In this document: in pieces, positions 50,982-60,265 of the stretch | Numbering within the stretch: position 1 is the first letter of the stretch | Layout of the letters: the number at the start of each line of letters is the position of its first letter | Notes under the pieces: model-generated | The model's database searches: none | Seen by the model: the letters and a program-made list of their open reading frames with translations, nothing else | What the model was told of the DNA's origin: nothing | Position numbers and translations under genes: made by a program | NCBI RefSeq assembly: GCF_039538045.1 | Contig: NZ_BAABBQ010000001.1 | Span: 1,262,001-1,326,000, forward strand | Source: Sphingomonas swuensis | Lineage (GTDB): Bacteria; Pseudomonadota; Alphaproteobacteria; Sphingomonadales; Sphingomonadaceae | DNA: 64,000 bases | Reading direction: 5' to 3'

Positions 50982-51007
50982 AGGACGTTTGTCCCAGCCG
51001 ACGTCCT
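50982..51007. promoter_or_regulatory. Palindromic operator candidate AGGACGT-ACGTCCT
   Basis: AGGACGT (50982-50988) and ACGTCCT (51001-51007) are perfect inverted arms 12 bases apart, in the gap between two divergent regulator-like genes. It is well placed for autoregulation by the S24 regulator at 51028. Confidence 0.5.
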
Positions 51008-51027
51008 ACATGTCTAGGGTTTTTCCT

Positions 51028-51690
51028 ATGAACAATGAGTTTCAGCCTGCCGCCGGACCGCGCGAAGTGCTGCAGCGGCTCTGCCGGGAGCGCGGCGAGG
51101 ATTTCGCCAGCCTGTCGCGTCTGGTCGGGCGCAACCCGGCCTATATCCAGCAGTTCATCCGCCGCGGCACCCCGCGCCGGCTGCCCGAACAGGAGCGGCG
51201 CACGATCGCCCGCCATTTCGGCATCTCCGAGCGCCTGCTTGGCGGCGAGGAGCAGGTCTCGGCGCTGGCCGGGCTGGTCCCGGTCGCGCTGCTCGACCTG
51301 GGAGTCTCGGCGGGACAGGGCGCGCTGGCGGGGGACGAGCGGCCGCAGGCGCGGATCGCCTTCGACCAACATTGGCTGCGCCGCCTGACCCAGGCCGCAG
51401 CCGAGGAACTGAGCCTGGTCCAGGTGGAGGGCGACAGCATGAGCCCGACGCTGCTTCCGGGCGACGACATCTTGGTCGACCGGAGCGATCTCGCCGAGCG
51501 GCTGCGCGACGGGCTCTACGTGCTGAGGGTCGACGACATGCTGATGGTCAAGCGGGTGACGGTGCACCCGGTTCGTGGGCGGATCACCGTCCAGTCGGAC
51601 AACCCCTCCTATGCCGACTGGCCCGACCTGTCGCTGGCGGAGATCAACCTCGTCGGACGGGTGATCTGGACCGGGCGCCGGGTCGCCTAG
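51028..51690 (+). CDS. S24/LexA-like transcriptional regulator
   Basis: A 220-residue protein with an N-terminal helix-turn-helix-like part (LSRLVGRNPAYIQQFIRRGTP) and a C-terminal S24 peptidase. Ser137 in VEGDSMSPTLLPGDDILVDR and Lys175 in MLMVKRV form the dyad; Ala95-Gly96 (SAGQG) is a plausible self-cleavage site. Such CI-like repressors are destroyed by RecA-driven autocleavage. It may be a phage-derived repressor or a host stress regulator; no phage genes surround it. The start is ATG at 51028. Confidence 0.88.
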   Translation: MNNEFQPAAGPREVLQRLCRERGEDFASLSRLVGRNPAYIQQFIRRGTPRRLPEQERRTIARHFGISERLLGGEEQVSALAGLVPVALLDLGVSAGQGALAGDERPQARIAFDQHWLRRLTQAAAEELSLVQVEGDSMSPTLLPGDDILVDRSDLAERLRDGLYVLRVDDMLMVKRVTVHPVRGRITVQSDNPSYADWPDLSLAEINLVGRVIWTGRRVA

Positions 51691-51866
51691 CCGCGACGAA
51701 GACGGCCGACGAGGTAGAGCAGGAGCGCCACCAGCGCGCCGCCCGCGACCCCGATGATCACGCCGAGGCTCGGCTCGTCCTTGAGGATGCCGATGGTCGC
51801 CCCGGCGAGGAAGCCGAGGAAGATCAGGCAGCCGCCGCCGGCGGGGGTCTTGGGATCGATCTGCAT
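51687..51866 (-). CDS. 59-residue membrane protein
   Basis: MQIDPKTPAGGGCLIFLGFL and a second helix (LGVIIGVAGGALVALLLYLV) ending RLRRG: two membrane helices with a polar turn. Overlaps tail-to-tail with the regulator by 4 bases. Unknown function. Confidence 0.6.
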   Translation of the reverse strand: MQIDPKTPAGGGCLIFLGFLAGATIGILKDEPSLGVIIGVAGGALVALLLYLVGRLRRG

Positions 51867-51972
51867 CGGCGCGCCATGGCAGAGCGCGGGCGCTCGGGAA
51901 AGAGATGGTGAACGAGGCCTAAAGGCTGTTTCTTGGGGCGGCCTTACCGGTGGCGGGACTAACGCACAGGGC

Positions 51973-52182
51973 ATGGACCTGCCGTACATCGCGTCGCGTA
52001 CCGCGCTTTCCGACGCCTGCCGCCTGATCGACGTCCACGGGGACGATGCCGCCTTCGAGGCCGCGAGCCTCGCCGAGGGCGCACGCGACCGAGGCAATGT
52101 CGTGGGCTTCTGCCACTGGCGGCAGATCGAGCGGGTGATCGTCACCCTGGCCAGCGCCGAGCCGGTCGGGACCGTCCACTAG
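51973..52182 (+). CDS. Small conserved-looking hypothetical protein
   Basis: A 69-residue protein, MDLPYIASRTALSDACRLID, with GFCHWRQIERVIVTLASAEP at the end. Compact alpha/beta composition; no family recognised. The ribosome binding site is weak (CACAGGGC). Confidence 0.6.
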   Translation: MDLPYIASRTALSDACRLIDVHGDDAAFEAASLAEGARDRGNVVGFCHWRQIERVIVTLASAEPVGTVH

Positions 52183-52225
52183 GCGCGGCTTGCGCGTCCC
52201 CGACGCATCGCTAGGCTGAGCCGCG

Positions 52226-52786
52226 ATGACCGAGGGGGCACTCGTCTTCGCATCGCTGATCGTCGGCATCGCGCTGACCGACCAGCTGTCGAGCCTGCAT
52301 CGCTTGCTGCGGGACCGGACCGCTGTGCGCTGGTCGGTCCGGGCCTTGTGGACCGCGCTCCTGATCTTCCTCACCCAGGTTCAGGTCTGGTGGGCAGTGG
52401 CGGACGGAAAGGCCGAGCGGCTGACGATCGGCCAGTTCCTTCCGACCCTCGCGGTCCTGACCTTCCTGTTCCTCGCGGCGGCCGCGTCTCTGCCGGACAA
52501 GGGACGAGCCGAGGACCGCGACCTCGAGCGCTTCTACGATTCGGAGCGACGCTACATCTGGGCGATGCTGGTCTTCGCGCTCGGTTTCGCCTTGCTCGGC
52601 AACGCGCTCGAACGGCTTCACGATCGCGAATCGCTTTCGACGATGGCGGAGCGCGCGATCGGCGACGGGATCGTGCTTGCGCTGATGGCCAGCAACATCT
52701 GGGTCCGCTCCCCGCGCTGGCACTATGTGACGCTGGCCGTGCTGTCGCTCGGTCCCATCCAGTGGTTGTCGCGCGGACTGGGTTGA
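52226..52786 (+). CDS. Hypothetical membrane protein
   Basis: A 186-residue protein with about five hydrophobic segments and the charged loop DKGRAEDRDLERFYDSERRYIW. It begins ALVFASLIVGIALTDQLSSLHRLL. Not recognised. 45 bases upstream of the permease gene; possibly cotranscribed. Confidence 0.7.
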   Translation: MTEGALVFASLIVGIALTDQLSSLHRLLRDRTAVRWSVRALWTALLIFLTQVQVWWAVADGKAERLTIGQFLPTLAVLTFLFLAAAASLPDKGRAEDRDLERFYDSERRYIWAMLVFALGFALLGNALERLHDRESLSTMAERAIGDGIVLALMASNIWVRSPRWHYVTLAVLSLGPIQWLSRGLG

Positions 52787-52831
52787 CGCTAGACCCCTTG
52801 CCGATCGCCGGCGCACGAGGGGGAAGTCGCG

Positions 52832-54244
52832 TTGAAGAACTGGAACGTCCGCAAGACCATCGTCGCCCATGACGACATGCCCGAGCATCACCGGCTCGCC
52901 CGGACCCTGTCGTGGCCGCACCTCGTTGCGCTCGGCGTCGGGGCGATCGTCGGGACCGGCATCCTCACGCTGATCGGGGTCGGCGCGGGCAAAGCCGGGC
53001 CGGCGGTGATCCTCTCCTTCGCCATCGCCGGGCTGATCTGCGCCTGCGCGGCGCTCGCTTATGCCGAGGTGGCGACGATGATCCCGGCCTCGGGCTCGGC
53101 CTACACCTATTCCTATGTCGTCTTCGGCGAGCTGATCGCCTGGATCATCGGCTGGAGCCTGATCCTCGAATACAGCCTGGTGGTGAGCGCGGTTGCGGTC
53201 GGCTGGTCGGGCTATGTCACCGGCTTCCTCGCGAGCCTCGGCTGGGGACTGCCGCTCGACTGGACCGCGGGACCGCATGCCGGGGGGGTGCTCAACCTCC
53301 CGGCGATCGTGATCATCGGGCTGGTCGCGGCGATGCTGATCGCGGGCACCCGCGAGAGCGCGACGCTCAACGCGGTGCTGGTGCTGGTCAAGATGGCGGC
53401 GCTGGCGCTGTTCATCGCGGTCGCCCTGCCGCACTTCGACCAGGCCAATTTCGAGCCGTTCATGCCGTTCGGCTTCCCGCGTTCGGGCCCCAGCGGAAGC
53501 GAGGTCGGAGTGATGGCCGCGGCGGCGATCATCTTCTTCGCCTTCTACGGCTTTGACGCGATCGCGACCGCGGCCGAGGAAGCCAAGAACCCGGGCCGCG
53601 ACCTGTCGATCGGGATCGTCGGGTCGATGGTGGTGTGCGTCGCCATCTACATGGCGGTCGCCGCCGCGGCGATCGGCGCGCTGGCCTTCACCCGCTTCGC
53701 CGACAGCCCCGAACCGCTTGCGCTGATCCTGCGCGAGATCGGGTCGGGCTGGGCGGCGCGGCTGCTCGGCGCGAGCGCGGTGATCGCGCTCCCGACGGTG
53801 ATCCTCGCCTTCTTCTACGGGCAGAGCCGGATCTTCTTCACCATGGCCCGCGACGGGCTCCTGCCGCAGCCGCTGGCCAAGGTGTCGAGCCGGGGAAGCC
53901 CGGTCCGCATCACCCTGTTCACCGCGGCGGTGGTGGCGGTGATCGCGGGACTGTTCCCGCTCGACGAGATTGCGGCGCTGGCCAATGCGGGCACGCTCGC
54001 CGCCTTCGTCGCGGTGTGCGCGGCGATGCTGGTGCTGCGCCGGCGCTCGCCCGACGCGGAGCGCAAGTTCCGCGCGCCGCTGGCGATGCTGATCGGGCCG
54101 GCGGGGATCCTCGGCTGCCTCTACCTCTTCTGGAGCCTGCCGCAGAAGACACAGCTCTACTTCCTGATCTGGAACGCGCTCGGGCTGGTCGTGTACCTCG
54201 TATATGCGCACGGCCGGGCGGCGCGGACACGCGCACGGGCGTGA
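52832..54244 (+). CDS. APC family amino-acid permease
   Basis: A 470-residue transporter with about twelve membrane helices. GVGAIVGTGILTLIGVGAGKAGPAVILSF is the unwound first helix that binds the substrate backbone in APC permeases; FFAFYGFDAIATAAEEAKNPGRDL and FYGQSRIFFTMARDGLLP also match the cationic amino-acid transporter branch (YfnA-like). The start is TTG at 52832 behind GAGGGGGAAG. Substrate not determined. Confidence 0.9.
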   Translation: MKNWNVRKTIVAHDDMPEHHRLARTLSWPHLVALGVGAIVGTGILTLIGVGAGKAGPAVILSFAIAGLICACAALAYAEVATMIPASGSAYTYSYVVFGELIAWIIGWSLILEYSLVVSAVAVGWSGYVTGFLASLGWGLPLDWTAGPHAGGVLNLPAIVIIGLVAAMLIAGTRESATLNAVLVLVKMAALALFIAVALPHFDQANFEPFMPFGFPRSGPSGSEVGVMAAAAIIFFAFYGFDAIATAAEEAKNPGRDLSIGIVGSMVVCVAIYMAVAAAAIGALAFTRFADSPEPLALILREIGSGWAARLLGASAVIALPTVILAFFYGQSRIFFTMARDGLLPQPLAKVSSRGSPVRITLFTAAVVAVIAGLFPLDEIAALANAGTLAAFVAVCAAMLVLRRRSPDAERKFRAPLAMLIGPAGILGCLYLFWSLPQKTQLYFLIWNALGLVVYLVYAHGRAARTRARA

Positions 54245-54336
54245 CGTCTCCCTGCGGAAGCCGGGAGCCACCGGTCTTCGTTTAATGGTGGAAGGTCACT
54301 GGCCTCCTGCACTTCGCAGGAAGGCGGTCGCCTGCC

Positions 54337-55299
54337 TCAGCGCTTGCGGATGGGGCTCGGCGCGCTGAGCTTGCGGTGGAGGCTGGCGAGGTCGTGGCGC
54401 TCCCATTGCGCGGCCCACGGACTGCTTCCGGTGCGGTCGTCGCGCAGGTAGGCGGGGGCGACCCAGCGCGCGCTTGCGACCTCGGGCCGGGCCTCGGCAA
54501 GGCGGCTGAGCTCGTAGGGCGCGTGGAAGGCGAGGCCGGCCTGGTCGCCGCGCGCCCAGTTGACCGTCGAGAAGATCGCGCCGGCGTCGCCGAGGTCGAG
54601 CAGAAGCTCGGCTCCGACCGGGAAGACTCCGGCGCCCTCGACCAGCGCACCGCCGCTCGAGATGTTGCGGAGCCGGACGGGCGTGCTCTCGTGGTTGAAG
54701 TGGATGAGGCCCGACCAGATGAGCGGGTGGCGAAGCTCGCGCTCGGCGCGCTCTTCGAATGCAGGTTCCCCGACCTCGTCGCCGAGCTCCTCGGTCGCTT
54801 CGTCCACGCTGTGCTGGACCGCCATCTCGGCCTCGAGCGCGATGTCGGGGAAGGAGCGGCGGATGACCGCGCGCAGCGTCTCGGCGACGTCCTTGCTGTC
54901 GGTGGCGATCCGGGTCTCGTGCGCGAACTCGAGACCGACCCGCTCGCCGCGGATCCAGCGGACGATGGCCTCGACCCGGCATGCGCCGAGTTCGAGCTCG
55001 ATCCGGTCCCACAGCTTGAGGTCGCCGCCGCCCTCGATCATCGCGCCGCCGCCCGACAGGTTGATGAGGGTGACCGGCACGTTGCCGCCCTTGCGGACCA
55101 GCAGCGCGGTCTCCTGCTCGAGGCGGTGGCGGTCGGTGTCGCGATGATTGGCGATTCGGCCGGAGGAGCGGGGGATGGAGAGGTCGGAGAAGCTCTCGTC
55201 CTCGGCGCTGCGGCTGACCGCGGCCTTGGGCTCCTTGGAACGGAGCAAGGGGCCGGGCGCCGGCTTGCCGCCGAACATCTTTTCCCGAAATTCGTTCAT
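54337..55299 (-). CDS. Tandem PilZ-domain protein
   Basis: A 320-residue protein with two PilZ-like domains: residues about 55-130 (RHRLEQETALLVRKGG, LINLSGGGAMIEG) and about 190-265 (LIHFNHESTPVRLRNISSGGALVEG). The (D/N)xSxGG motif is present in both, while the basic RxxxR motif before it is clearer in the first. PilZ domains bind cyclic di-GMP; only the first looks fully competent. N-terminal 50 residues are disordered. It may control motility or surface polysaccharide. Confidence 0.85.
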   Translation of the reverse strand: MNEFREKMFGGKPAPGPLLRSKEPKAAVSRSAEDESFSDLSIPRSSGRIANHRDTDRHRLEQETALLVRKGGNVPVTLINLSGGGAMIEGGGDLKLWDRIELELGACRVEAIVRWIRGERVGLEFAHETRIATDSKDVAETLRAVIRRSFPDIALEAEMAVQHSVDEATEELGDEVGEPAFEERAERELRHPLIWSGLIHFNHESTPVRLRNISSGGALVEGAGVFPVGAELLLDLGDAGAIFSTVNWARGDQAGLAFHAPYELSRLAEARPEVASARWVAPAYLRDDRTGSSPWAAQWERHDLASLHRKLSAPSPIRKR

Positions 55300-55377
55300 G
55301 ATCCCAATGGTCCCCGCGCACCGTGCACTTGGGTGGAAGCTTAGGCGCGCGAGGTTACCAAAGGGATAAGAGGCAAG

Positions 55378-55399
55378 CGTCCCGGCCGAGGCCGGGACG
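55378..55399 (-). terminator. Terminator of glnA
   Basis: CGTCCCGGCC and GGCCGGGACG form a compact hairpin ten bases after the glnA stop, followed on the reverse strand by CTTGCCTCTT. Confidence 0.75.
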
Positions 55400-55408
55400 G
55401 GGAGCCAA

Positions 55409-56827
55409 TCAGTTCGAATAGTACATGTCGAACTCGACCGGGCTGGGGGTCGTCTCCCAGCGCATGACCTCTTCCCACTTCAGTTCGATGTAGGCGTCGA
55501 TCTGGTCGGACGAGAAGACGTCGCCCTTGAGGAGGAAGTCCTTGTCGGCGGTCAGGCTGGTGAGGGCCTCGCGGAGCGAGCCGCAGACGGTCGGGACCGC
55601 GACCAGCTCGGCCGGCGGCAGGTCGTAGAGGTTCTTGTCCATCGCCTCGCCCGGGTGGATCCGGTTCTGGACGCCGTCGAGGCCGGCCATCAGGATCGCG
55701 GCGTAGGCGAGATACGGGTTGGCCATCGCGTCGGGGAAGCGGAACTCGACCCGCTTCGACTTCTCGCCGGTGCCGTAGGGGATGCGGCAGGAGGCCGAGC
55801 GGTTGCGGCTCGAGTAAGCGAGCAGCACCGGCGCCTCGAAGCCCGGGACCAGCCGCTTGTAGCTGTTGGTGGTCGGGTTGGTGAAGGCGTTCAACGCGCG
55901 GGCGTGCTTGATGACTCCGCCTATGAAGTAGAGCGCGGTCTCGCTGAGGCCGGCATAGCCGTTGCCCGCGAACAGCGGCTTGCCGCCGCTCCACAGCGAG
56001 AAGTGGGTGTGCATGCCCGAGCCGTTATCCTGCGCGATCGGCTTGGGCATGAAGGTCGCGGTCTTGCCGTAGGCGTGGGCGACCTGGTGGACGACATACT
56101 TGTAGACCTGCATGCGGTCGGCGGTCTCGACCAGCGTGCCGTAGGTCAGGCCGAGCTCGTGCTGGGCGGCGGCGACTTCGTGGTGGTGCTTGTCGCAGGG
56201 CAGGCCCATCTCGAGCATGGTCGAGACCATCTCGCCACGGATGTCGACCGCGCTGTCGACCGGAGCGACGGGGAAGTAGCCGCCCTTGGCGCGCGGGCGG
56301 TGCGCCATGTTGCCACCCTCGTAGGTGCGGCCGGTGTTGGTCGGAAGCTCGATGTCGTCGAGGTGGTAGTAGCTGCCGTTATAGTCGTCGCCGAAGCGGA
56401 CGTCGTCGAACATGAAGAACTCGGCCTCGGGCCCGACGTAGACGGTGTCGGCGAGGCCGGTCTGCTTGAGATAGGCCTCGGCGCGGGTAGCGCAGGAGCG
56501 CGGATCGCGAGCGTAGAGCTCGCCGGTGGCCGGCTCGACCACGTTGCAGAAGAGGATCATCATCGGCGTCGCCGAGAAGGGATCGACATAGACCGCGCCA
56601 AGATCGGGCATGAGGATCATGTCGCTCTCGTTGATCGCCTTCCAGCCGGCGATCGACGAGCCGTCGAACATGAAGCCGTCCTCGAGCATGTCCTCGTCGA
56701 TCGCGCCGGCGGCCATGGTCAGGTGCTGCCACTTGCCCTTGGGGTCGGTAAATCGAAGATCGACCCACTCGATCTCCTCATTCTCGAGGCGCTTCATGAT
56801 GTCGGAAGCAGTCACCTTGTCGGCCAT
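55409..56827 (-). CDS. glnA: Glutamine synthetase type I
   Basis: A 472-residue GSI-beta subunit: [32 protein letters not shown], and [12 protein letters not shown] are metal and substrate sites. [10 protein letters not shown] near residue 400 holds the Tyr modified by adenylylation, so activity should be controlled by GlnE and P-II. It assimilates ammonium into glutamine. glnB lies 1.4 kb upstream with three unrelated genes between, unlike the usual glnB-glnA pair. Confidence 0.97.
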   Translation of the reverse strand: MADKVTASDIMKRLENEEIEWVDLRFTDPKGKWQHLTMAAGAIDEDMLEDGFMFDGSSIAGWKAINESDMILMPDLGAVYVDPFSATPMMILFCNVVEPATGELYARDPRSCATRAEAYLKQTGLADTVYVGPEAEFFMFDDVRFGDDYNGSYYHLDDIELPTNTGRTYEGGNMAHRPRAKGGYFPVAPVDSAVDIRGEMVSTMLEMGLPCDKHHHEVAAAQHELGLTYGTLVETADRMQVYKYVVHQVAHAYGKTATFMPKPIAQDNGSGMHTHFSLWSGGKPLFAGNGYAGLSETALYFIGGVIKHARALNAFTNPTTNSYKRLVPGFEAPVLLAYSSRNRSASCRIPYGTGEKSKRVEFRFPDAMANPYLAYAAILMAGLDGVQNRIHPGEAMDKNLYDLPPAELVAVPTVCGSLREALTSLTADKDFLLKGDVFSSDQIDAYIELKWEEVMRWETTPSPVEFDMYYSN

Positions 56828-56967
56828 GGCAGAATCAGATCCTTGCGTGGGAAAATGTGCCCCGCACCGATTCCAGCCGCCCGTCGCGAGGCCAAGGGCG
56901 GGGTGAAGATTTCGCGCTCGGGCGAGGCGTGGCCGAGGCGCACTGGCGCGAAAGCCACAGCCGCGCC

Positions 56968-57453
56968 CTAGCCGATGATGGCTCCGGCCCCGGCGGCGGC
57001 GAGGACCACGCTCGGAAGCAGCCCGGCGAGAGTTGCAAGGGCGAAGGCGGGAACCCGCATGGCCGTCAGCGCGGCGCCGGCGGTAATCAGCGGCCCGGGC
57101 GCACCGGCGACGCGAAGCGCGACCACGGCATAGGGGCCGAAGCGGGTCAGTCGTTCCTCGAGCGGTGCAAGGCGGCTCCCGAAGCGGCGGCGGAGCCGGT
57201 CGGCACCGAAGCGGCGGGTAAGGGCGAACAGGAAGAGGCTTCCGGTCAGTGCTCCGCCGGCGACGGTCAGGACGGCCAGCCACGGCCCGAGCAATATCCC
57301 ACCGGTCAGGCTCATCGGGATCAGCACGCCGGGAATCGAGCAGGCGGTCAGCATGGTGGTGAGAAGGAACATGAGGAGCGCGCCGCCGACGAGGCCGCCG
57401 ATCATCGGCAGCAGCGGCGCGATCTCGCCTTGAAGGGAGACAATCCATTCCAT
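56968..57453 (-). CDS. VTT-domain (TVP38/DedA-like) membrane protein
   Basis: A 161-residue protein with four or five membrane segments and the VTT hallmark [34 protein letters not shown] followed by [26 protein letters not shown]. Related proteins are linked to lipid scrambling. The ATG at 57453 fits the membrane topology better than upstream starts. Lies between glnA and glnB. Confidence 0.85.
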   Translation of the reverse strand: MEWIVSLQGEIAPLLPMIGGLVGGALLMFLLTTMLTACSIPGVLIPMSLTGGILLGPWLAVLTVAGGALTGSLFLFALTRRFGADRLRRRFGSRLAPLEERLTRFGPYAVVALRVAGAPGPLITAGAALTAMRVPAFALATLAGLLPSVVLAAAGAGAIIG

Positions 57454-57571
57454 GCTTGCAAGTCTGCAATGACCGAGGATGCGCCGCGTTCCAAGGGCAG
57501 GGACGATCCTCGGCGGGCTGTCGCTCGCGCGCCACAAGTTGCGGCCGGGAGCGGGCCCGCTAAGAGGGCGC

Positions 57572-58000
57572 ATGGCGGATTCAAACGGGATGATCGAAGC
57601 GCTGGAGCACCGGCTGATGCGGGCCTGGCTCGGCGGCGAGCGCAAGGCGGTGGCGCAGATGCTGTCGAGCCGCTTCCGGCTGGTCGCGGGCAGCGCGACC
57701 CCGGTGCTGCTCGACCGCAAGAGCATGGTCGATGCGATCGGCGACCGCTGGACAATCGGCGCGTTCCGCTTCGGCCCGGTCTACACGCGAATGACCGACG
57801 GGGTCGGGATCTTCGCCGCGGAGATCGAGCTCGAGTCCAGGATCGACGGGGTCGACGCGTCGGGGCGGTGGTGGATGACCGATCTGTGGACCAAGTCGAA
57901 GATCCGCCGGCGCTGGCAGCTCGTCGACCGCCAGGTCGCCCGCCCGGAGAGCGGGCACGCCATCCCGGCGGCGCTCAAGGGACTGCAGCTCTGGCGCTAG
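57572..58000 (+). CDS. SnoaL/DUF4440-like protein
   Basis: A 142-residue protein with the NTF2-like fold pattern: MIEALEHRLMRAWLGGERKAVAQMLSSRFRLVAGSATPVLL, then VDASGRWWMTDLWTKSKIRRRWQLVDRQV. Opposite strand to glnA and glnB. Start at ATG 57572 rather than an upstream ATG at 57479. Confidence 0.75.
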   Translation: MADSNGMIEALEHRLMRAWLGGERKAVAQMLSSRFRLVAGSATPVLLDRKSMVDAIGDRWTIGAFRFGPVYTRMTDGVGIFAAEIELESRIDGVDASGRWWMTDLWTKSKIRRRWQLVDRQVARPESGHAIPAALKGLQLWR

Positions 58001-58209
58001 AAGGACCGGCGCTGCGCGGCGACGAGCATCCGTAGCAGCATCGCCACCGGGCGCGGCACGCCGACCTTGCCTTCGAGCCACAGCGAGACGGCCGAGCGGC
58101 TGACCCCGATCGCGCCGGCAAGGTCGTTCTGCGTGCGATAGCCGAGCGCGCGCATGTGGGTGCGCAGCTCGTCCGGCGACATGGAAGCGAGGCGTGGGTC
58201 GGTGGTCAT
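57997..58209 (-). CDS. Small XRE-type HTH protein
   Basis: A 70-residue protein that is essentially one helix-turn-helix: TQNDLAGAIGVSRSAVSLWLEGKVGVPRPVAMLLRML. It ends four bases into the stop of the forward gene and starts four bases after the glnB stop, so it is probably cotranscribed with glnB. It may regulate its neighbours. Confidence 0.82.
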   Translation of the reverse strand: MTTDPRLASMSPDELRTHMRALGYRTQNDLAGAIGVSRSAVSLWLEGKVGVPRPVAMLLRMLVAAQRRSF

Positions 58210-58213
58210 GACC

Positions 58214-58558
<345 letters not shown>

Positions 58559-58630
58559 TCACTCCCGCTGCTGAAGGCACCTTAGTCGCCGTCTTGGCTT
58601 TGCCGCAATTGCTCGGCAATCGCCCCGGCC

Positions 58631-59371
58631 ATGCGCCAGGCAATCATTCTTTCCGCCGGCCAGGGCTCGCGGCTCGGCCATCTCACCACCGATCGGCCGA
58701 AATGCCTGATCGAGTTCGGCGGGCGGACCCTGCTCGACCGGCAGCTCGACGTGCTCGCCGCCAACGGGATCACCGAGGCGATCGTCGTCACCGGTTTTCG
58801 CGACGACCAGATCGAGGCGGCGCTCGAGCGGCGGCGGCAGGCGGGGGAGGGACCGGCAACCCGGACGATCTTCAACCCCTTCTACAAGGTCGCGGACAAC
58901 ACCGGCTCCTTGTTCATGGCGCGCGAGGCGCTGTCGGGCGACACACTGGTTTGGAACGGGGACACGATGGTCAGCCCGGCCCTAATGGCGAGGGTCGTGG
59001 CGAACGACCGGCCGGGGATCTGCGTCACCATCGACCGCAAGGCCGAGGGCTATGATGCCGACGACATGAAGGTGGTCGAGGAGGACGGGCGGCTGCGCGC
59101 GATCGGCAAGCGGCTGGCCGACAGCGACGGCGTCAATGCCGAGAGCATTGGCCTGCTCGCCTTTCGCGGCGATGGCGCCGAGCGCTTCCGCTCGGCGATC
59201 GAGCAGGCGATGCGGAGCCCCGAGGGCACGCAGATCTGGTACCTCAGGGTGATCCACCACCTCGCTCAGGAAAGCGAAGTCGTCACGCTGTCGATCGAGG
59301 GCGAGCAGTGGGGCGAGGTCGACTTCCCCGAAGACGTGGCGGCGGCCGAGGAGCTGGTGAAGGGCTGGTGA
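58631..59371 (+). CDS. Nucleotidyltransferase (phosphocholine cytidylyltransferase-like)
   Basis: A 246-residue GT-A fold nucleotidyltransferase: AIILSAGQGSRLGHLTTDRPKCLIEFGG is the NTP-binding loop and Lys, NPFYKVADNTGSLFMAREAL and NGDTMV the metal-binding region. The pattern NPFY..DN.GSL resembles LicC-like phosphocholine cytidylyltransferases; a sugar-phosphate substrate is also possible. Stands alone after glnB. Confidence 0.83.
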   Translation: MRQAIILSAGQGSRLGHLTTDRPKCLIEFGGRTLLDRQLDVLAANGITEAIVVTGFRDDQIEAALERRRQAGEGPATRTIFNPFYKVADNTGSLFMAREALSGDTLVWNGDTMVSPALMARVVANDRPGICVTIDRKAEGYDADDMKVVEEDGRLRAIGKRLADSDGVNAESIGLLAFRGDGAERFRSAIEQAMRSPEGTQIWYLRVIHHLAQESEVVTLSIEGEQWGEVDFPEDVAAAEELVKGW

Positions 59372-59402
59372 CAGCCACGTCGCGCACCCTCCGGGGAGCG
59401 AC

Positions 59403-60230
59403 TTAGTAAGGCGGCTTGTCGAGGCCCCTGGGGCTGGTCGTGAAGATTTCGCAGCCGTCCTCGGTGATGCCGATCGAATGTTCGAACTGCGCCGAGAGCG
59501 AGCGGTCGCGGGTGACCGCGGTCCAGCCGTCGTCGAGCATCTTGCAGTCGGCGCGGCCGATGTTGATCATCGGCTCGACGGTGAAGAACATGCCGGGCCT
59601 GAGCTCGGGGCCGGTCCCGCGGCGTCCGGCGTGGACGACCTCGGGACTGTCGTGGAACAGCCGGCCGAGGCCGTGGCCGCAGAAGTCGCGGACCACCGAA
59701 TAGCGGTTCTTCTCGGCGTGCTGCTGGATCGCGGCGCTGATGTCGCCGAGATGATTGCCGGGCCTTGCCTGCTCGAGCCCGAGCATCAGGCATTCGTAGG
59801 TGATGTCGACCAGCCGCCGAGCCTTCACCCCAACGTCGCCGACGAGATACATCCGGCTCGAATCGCCGTGCCAGCCATCGAGGATCGGGGTGACGTCGAT
59901 GTTGACGATGTCGCCTTCCTTCAGCCCCTTGTCGGCGGGGATGCCGTGGCAGACGACATGGTTGATCGAGGTGCAGCAGCTGTGGGTGTAGCCCCGGTAG
60001 CCGAGGGTCGCCGGAACCGCCCCGGCCTCGCGCATCCGGCGGAAGACGAAGTCGTCGATCTCGGCGGTGGTGACGCCCGGCGCGACCATCGGCACAAGCG
60101 CGTCGAGGATCTCGGCCGCGAGCCGGCCCGCGGCGCGCATCCCGGCGAAGCCGTCGGGGCCGTGCAGCTTGATCACGCCGCTGCGCGCTTCGCTGCGGTC
60201 CTCGGCGGCGACGGTCACATATTGGGTCAT
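59403..60230 (-). CDS. map: Methionine aminopeptidase type I
   Basis: A 275-residue enzyme removing the initiator Met. Metal ligands are seen in NIDVTPILDGWHGDSSRM (two Asp), GHGLGRLFHDSPEVV (His), MFFTVEPMINIG (Glu) and QFEHSIGITEDG (Glu). Length and start (MTQYVTVAAED) are typical of alphaproteobacterial Map. Confidence 0.96.
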   Translation of the reverse strand: MTQYVTVAAEDRSEARSGVIKLHGPDGFAGMRAAGRLAAEILDALVPMVAPGVTTAEIDDFVFRRMREAGAVPATLGYRGYTHSCCTSINHVVCHGIPADKGLKEGDIVNIDVTPILDGWHGDSSRMYLVGDVGVKARRLVDITYECLMLGLEQARPGNHLGDISAAIQQHAEKNRYSVVRDFCGHGLGRLFHDSPEVVHAGRRGTGPELRPGMFFTVEPMINIGRADCKMLDDGWTAVTRDRSLSAQFEHSIGITEDGCEIFTTSPRGLDKPPY

Positions 60231-60265
60231 GCCGCCGATCTAGTCGCGCGCACCCCGATTCACAA

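Noticed and set aside
52211..54271. 686-codon reverse ORF opposite the permease
   Set aside because: Shadow of an Ala/Gly/Leu-rich membrane protein; composition almost only Arg, Asp, Glu, Gly.
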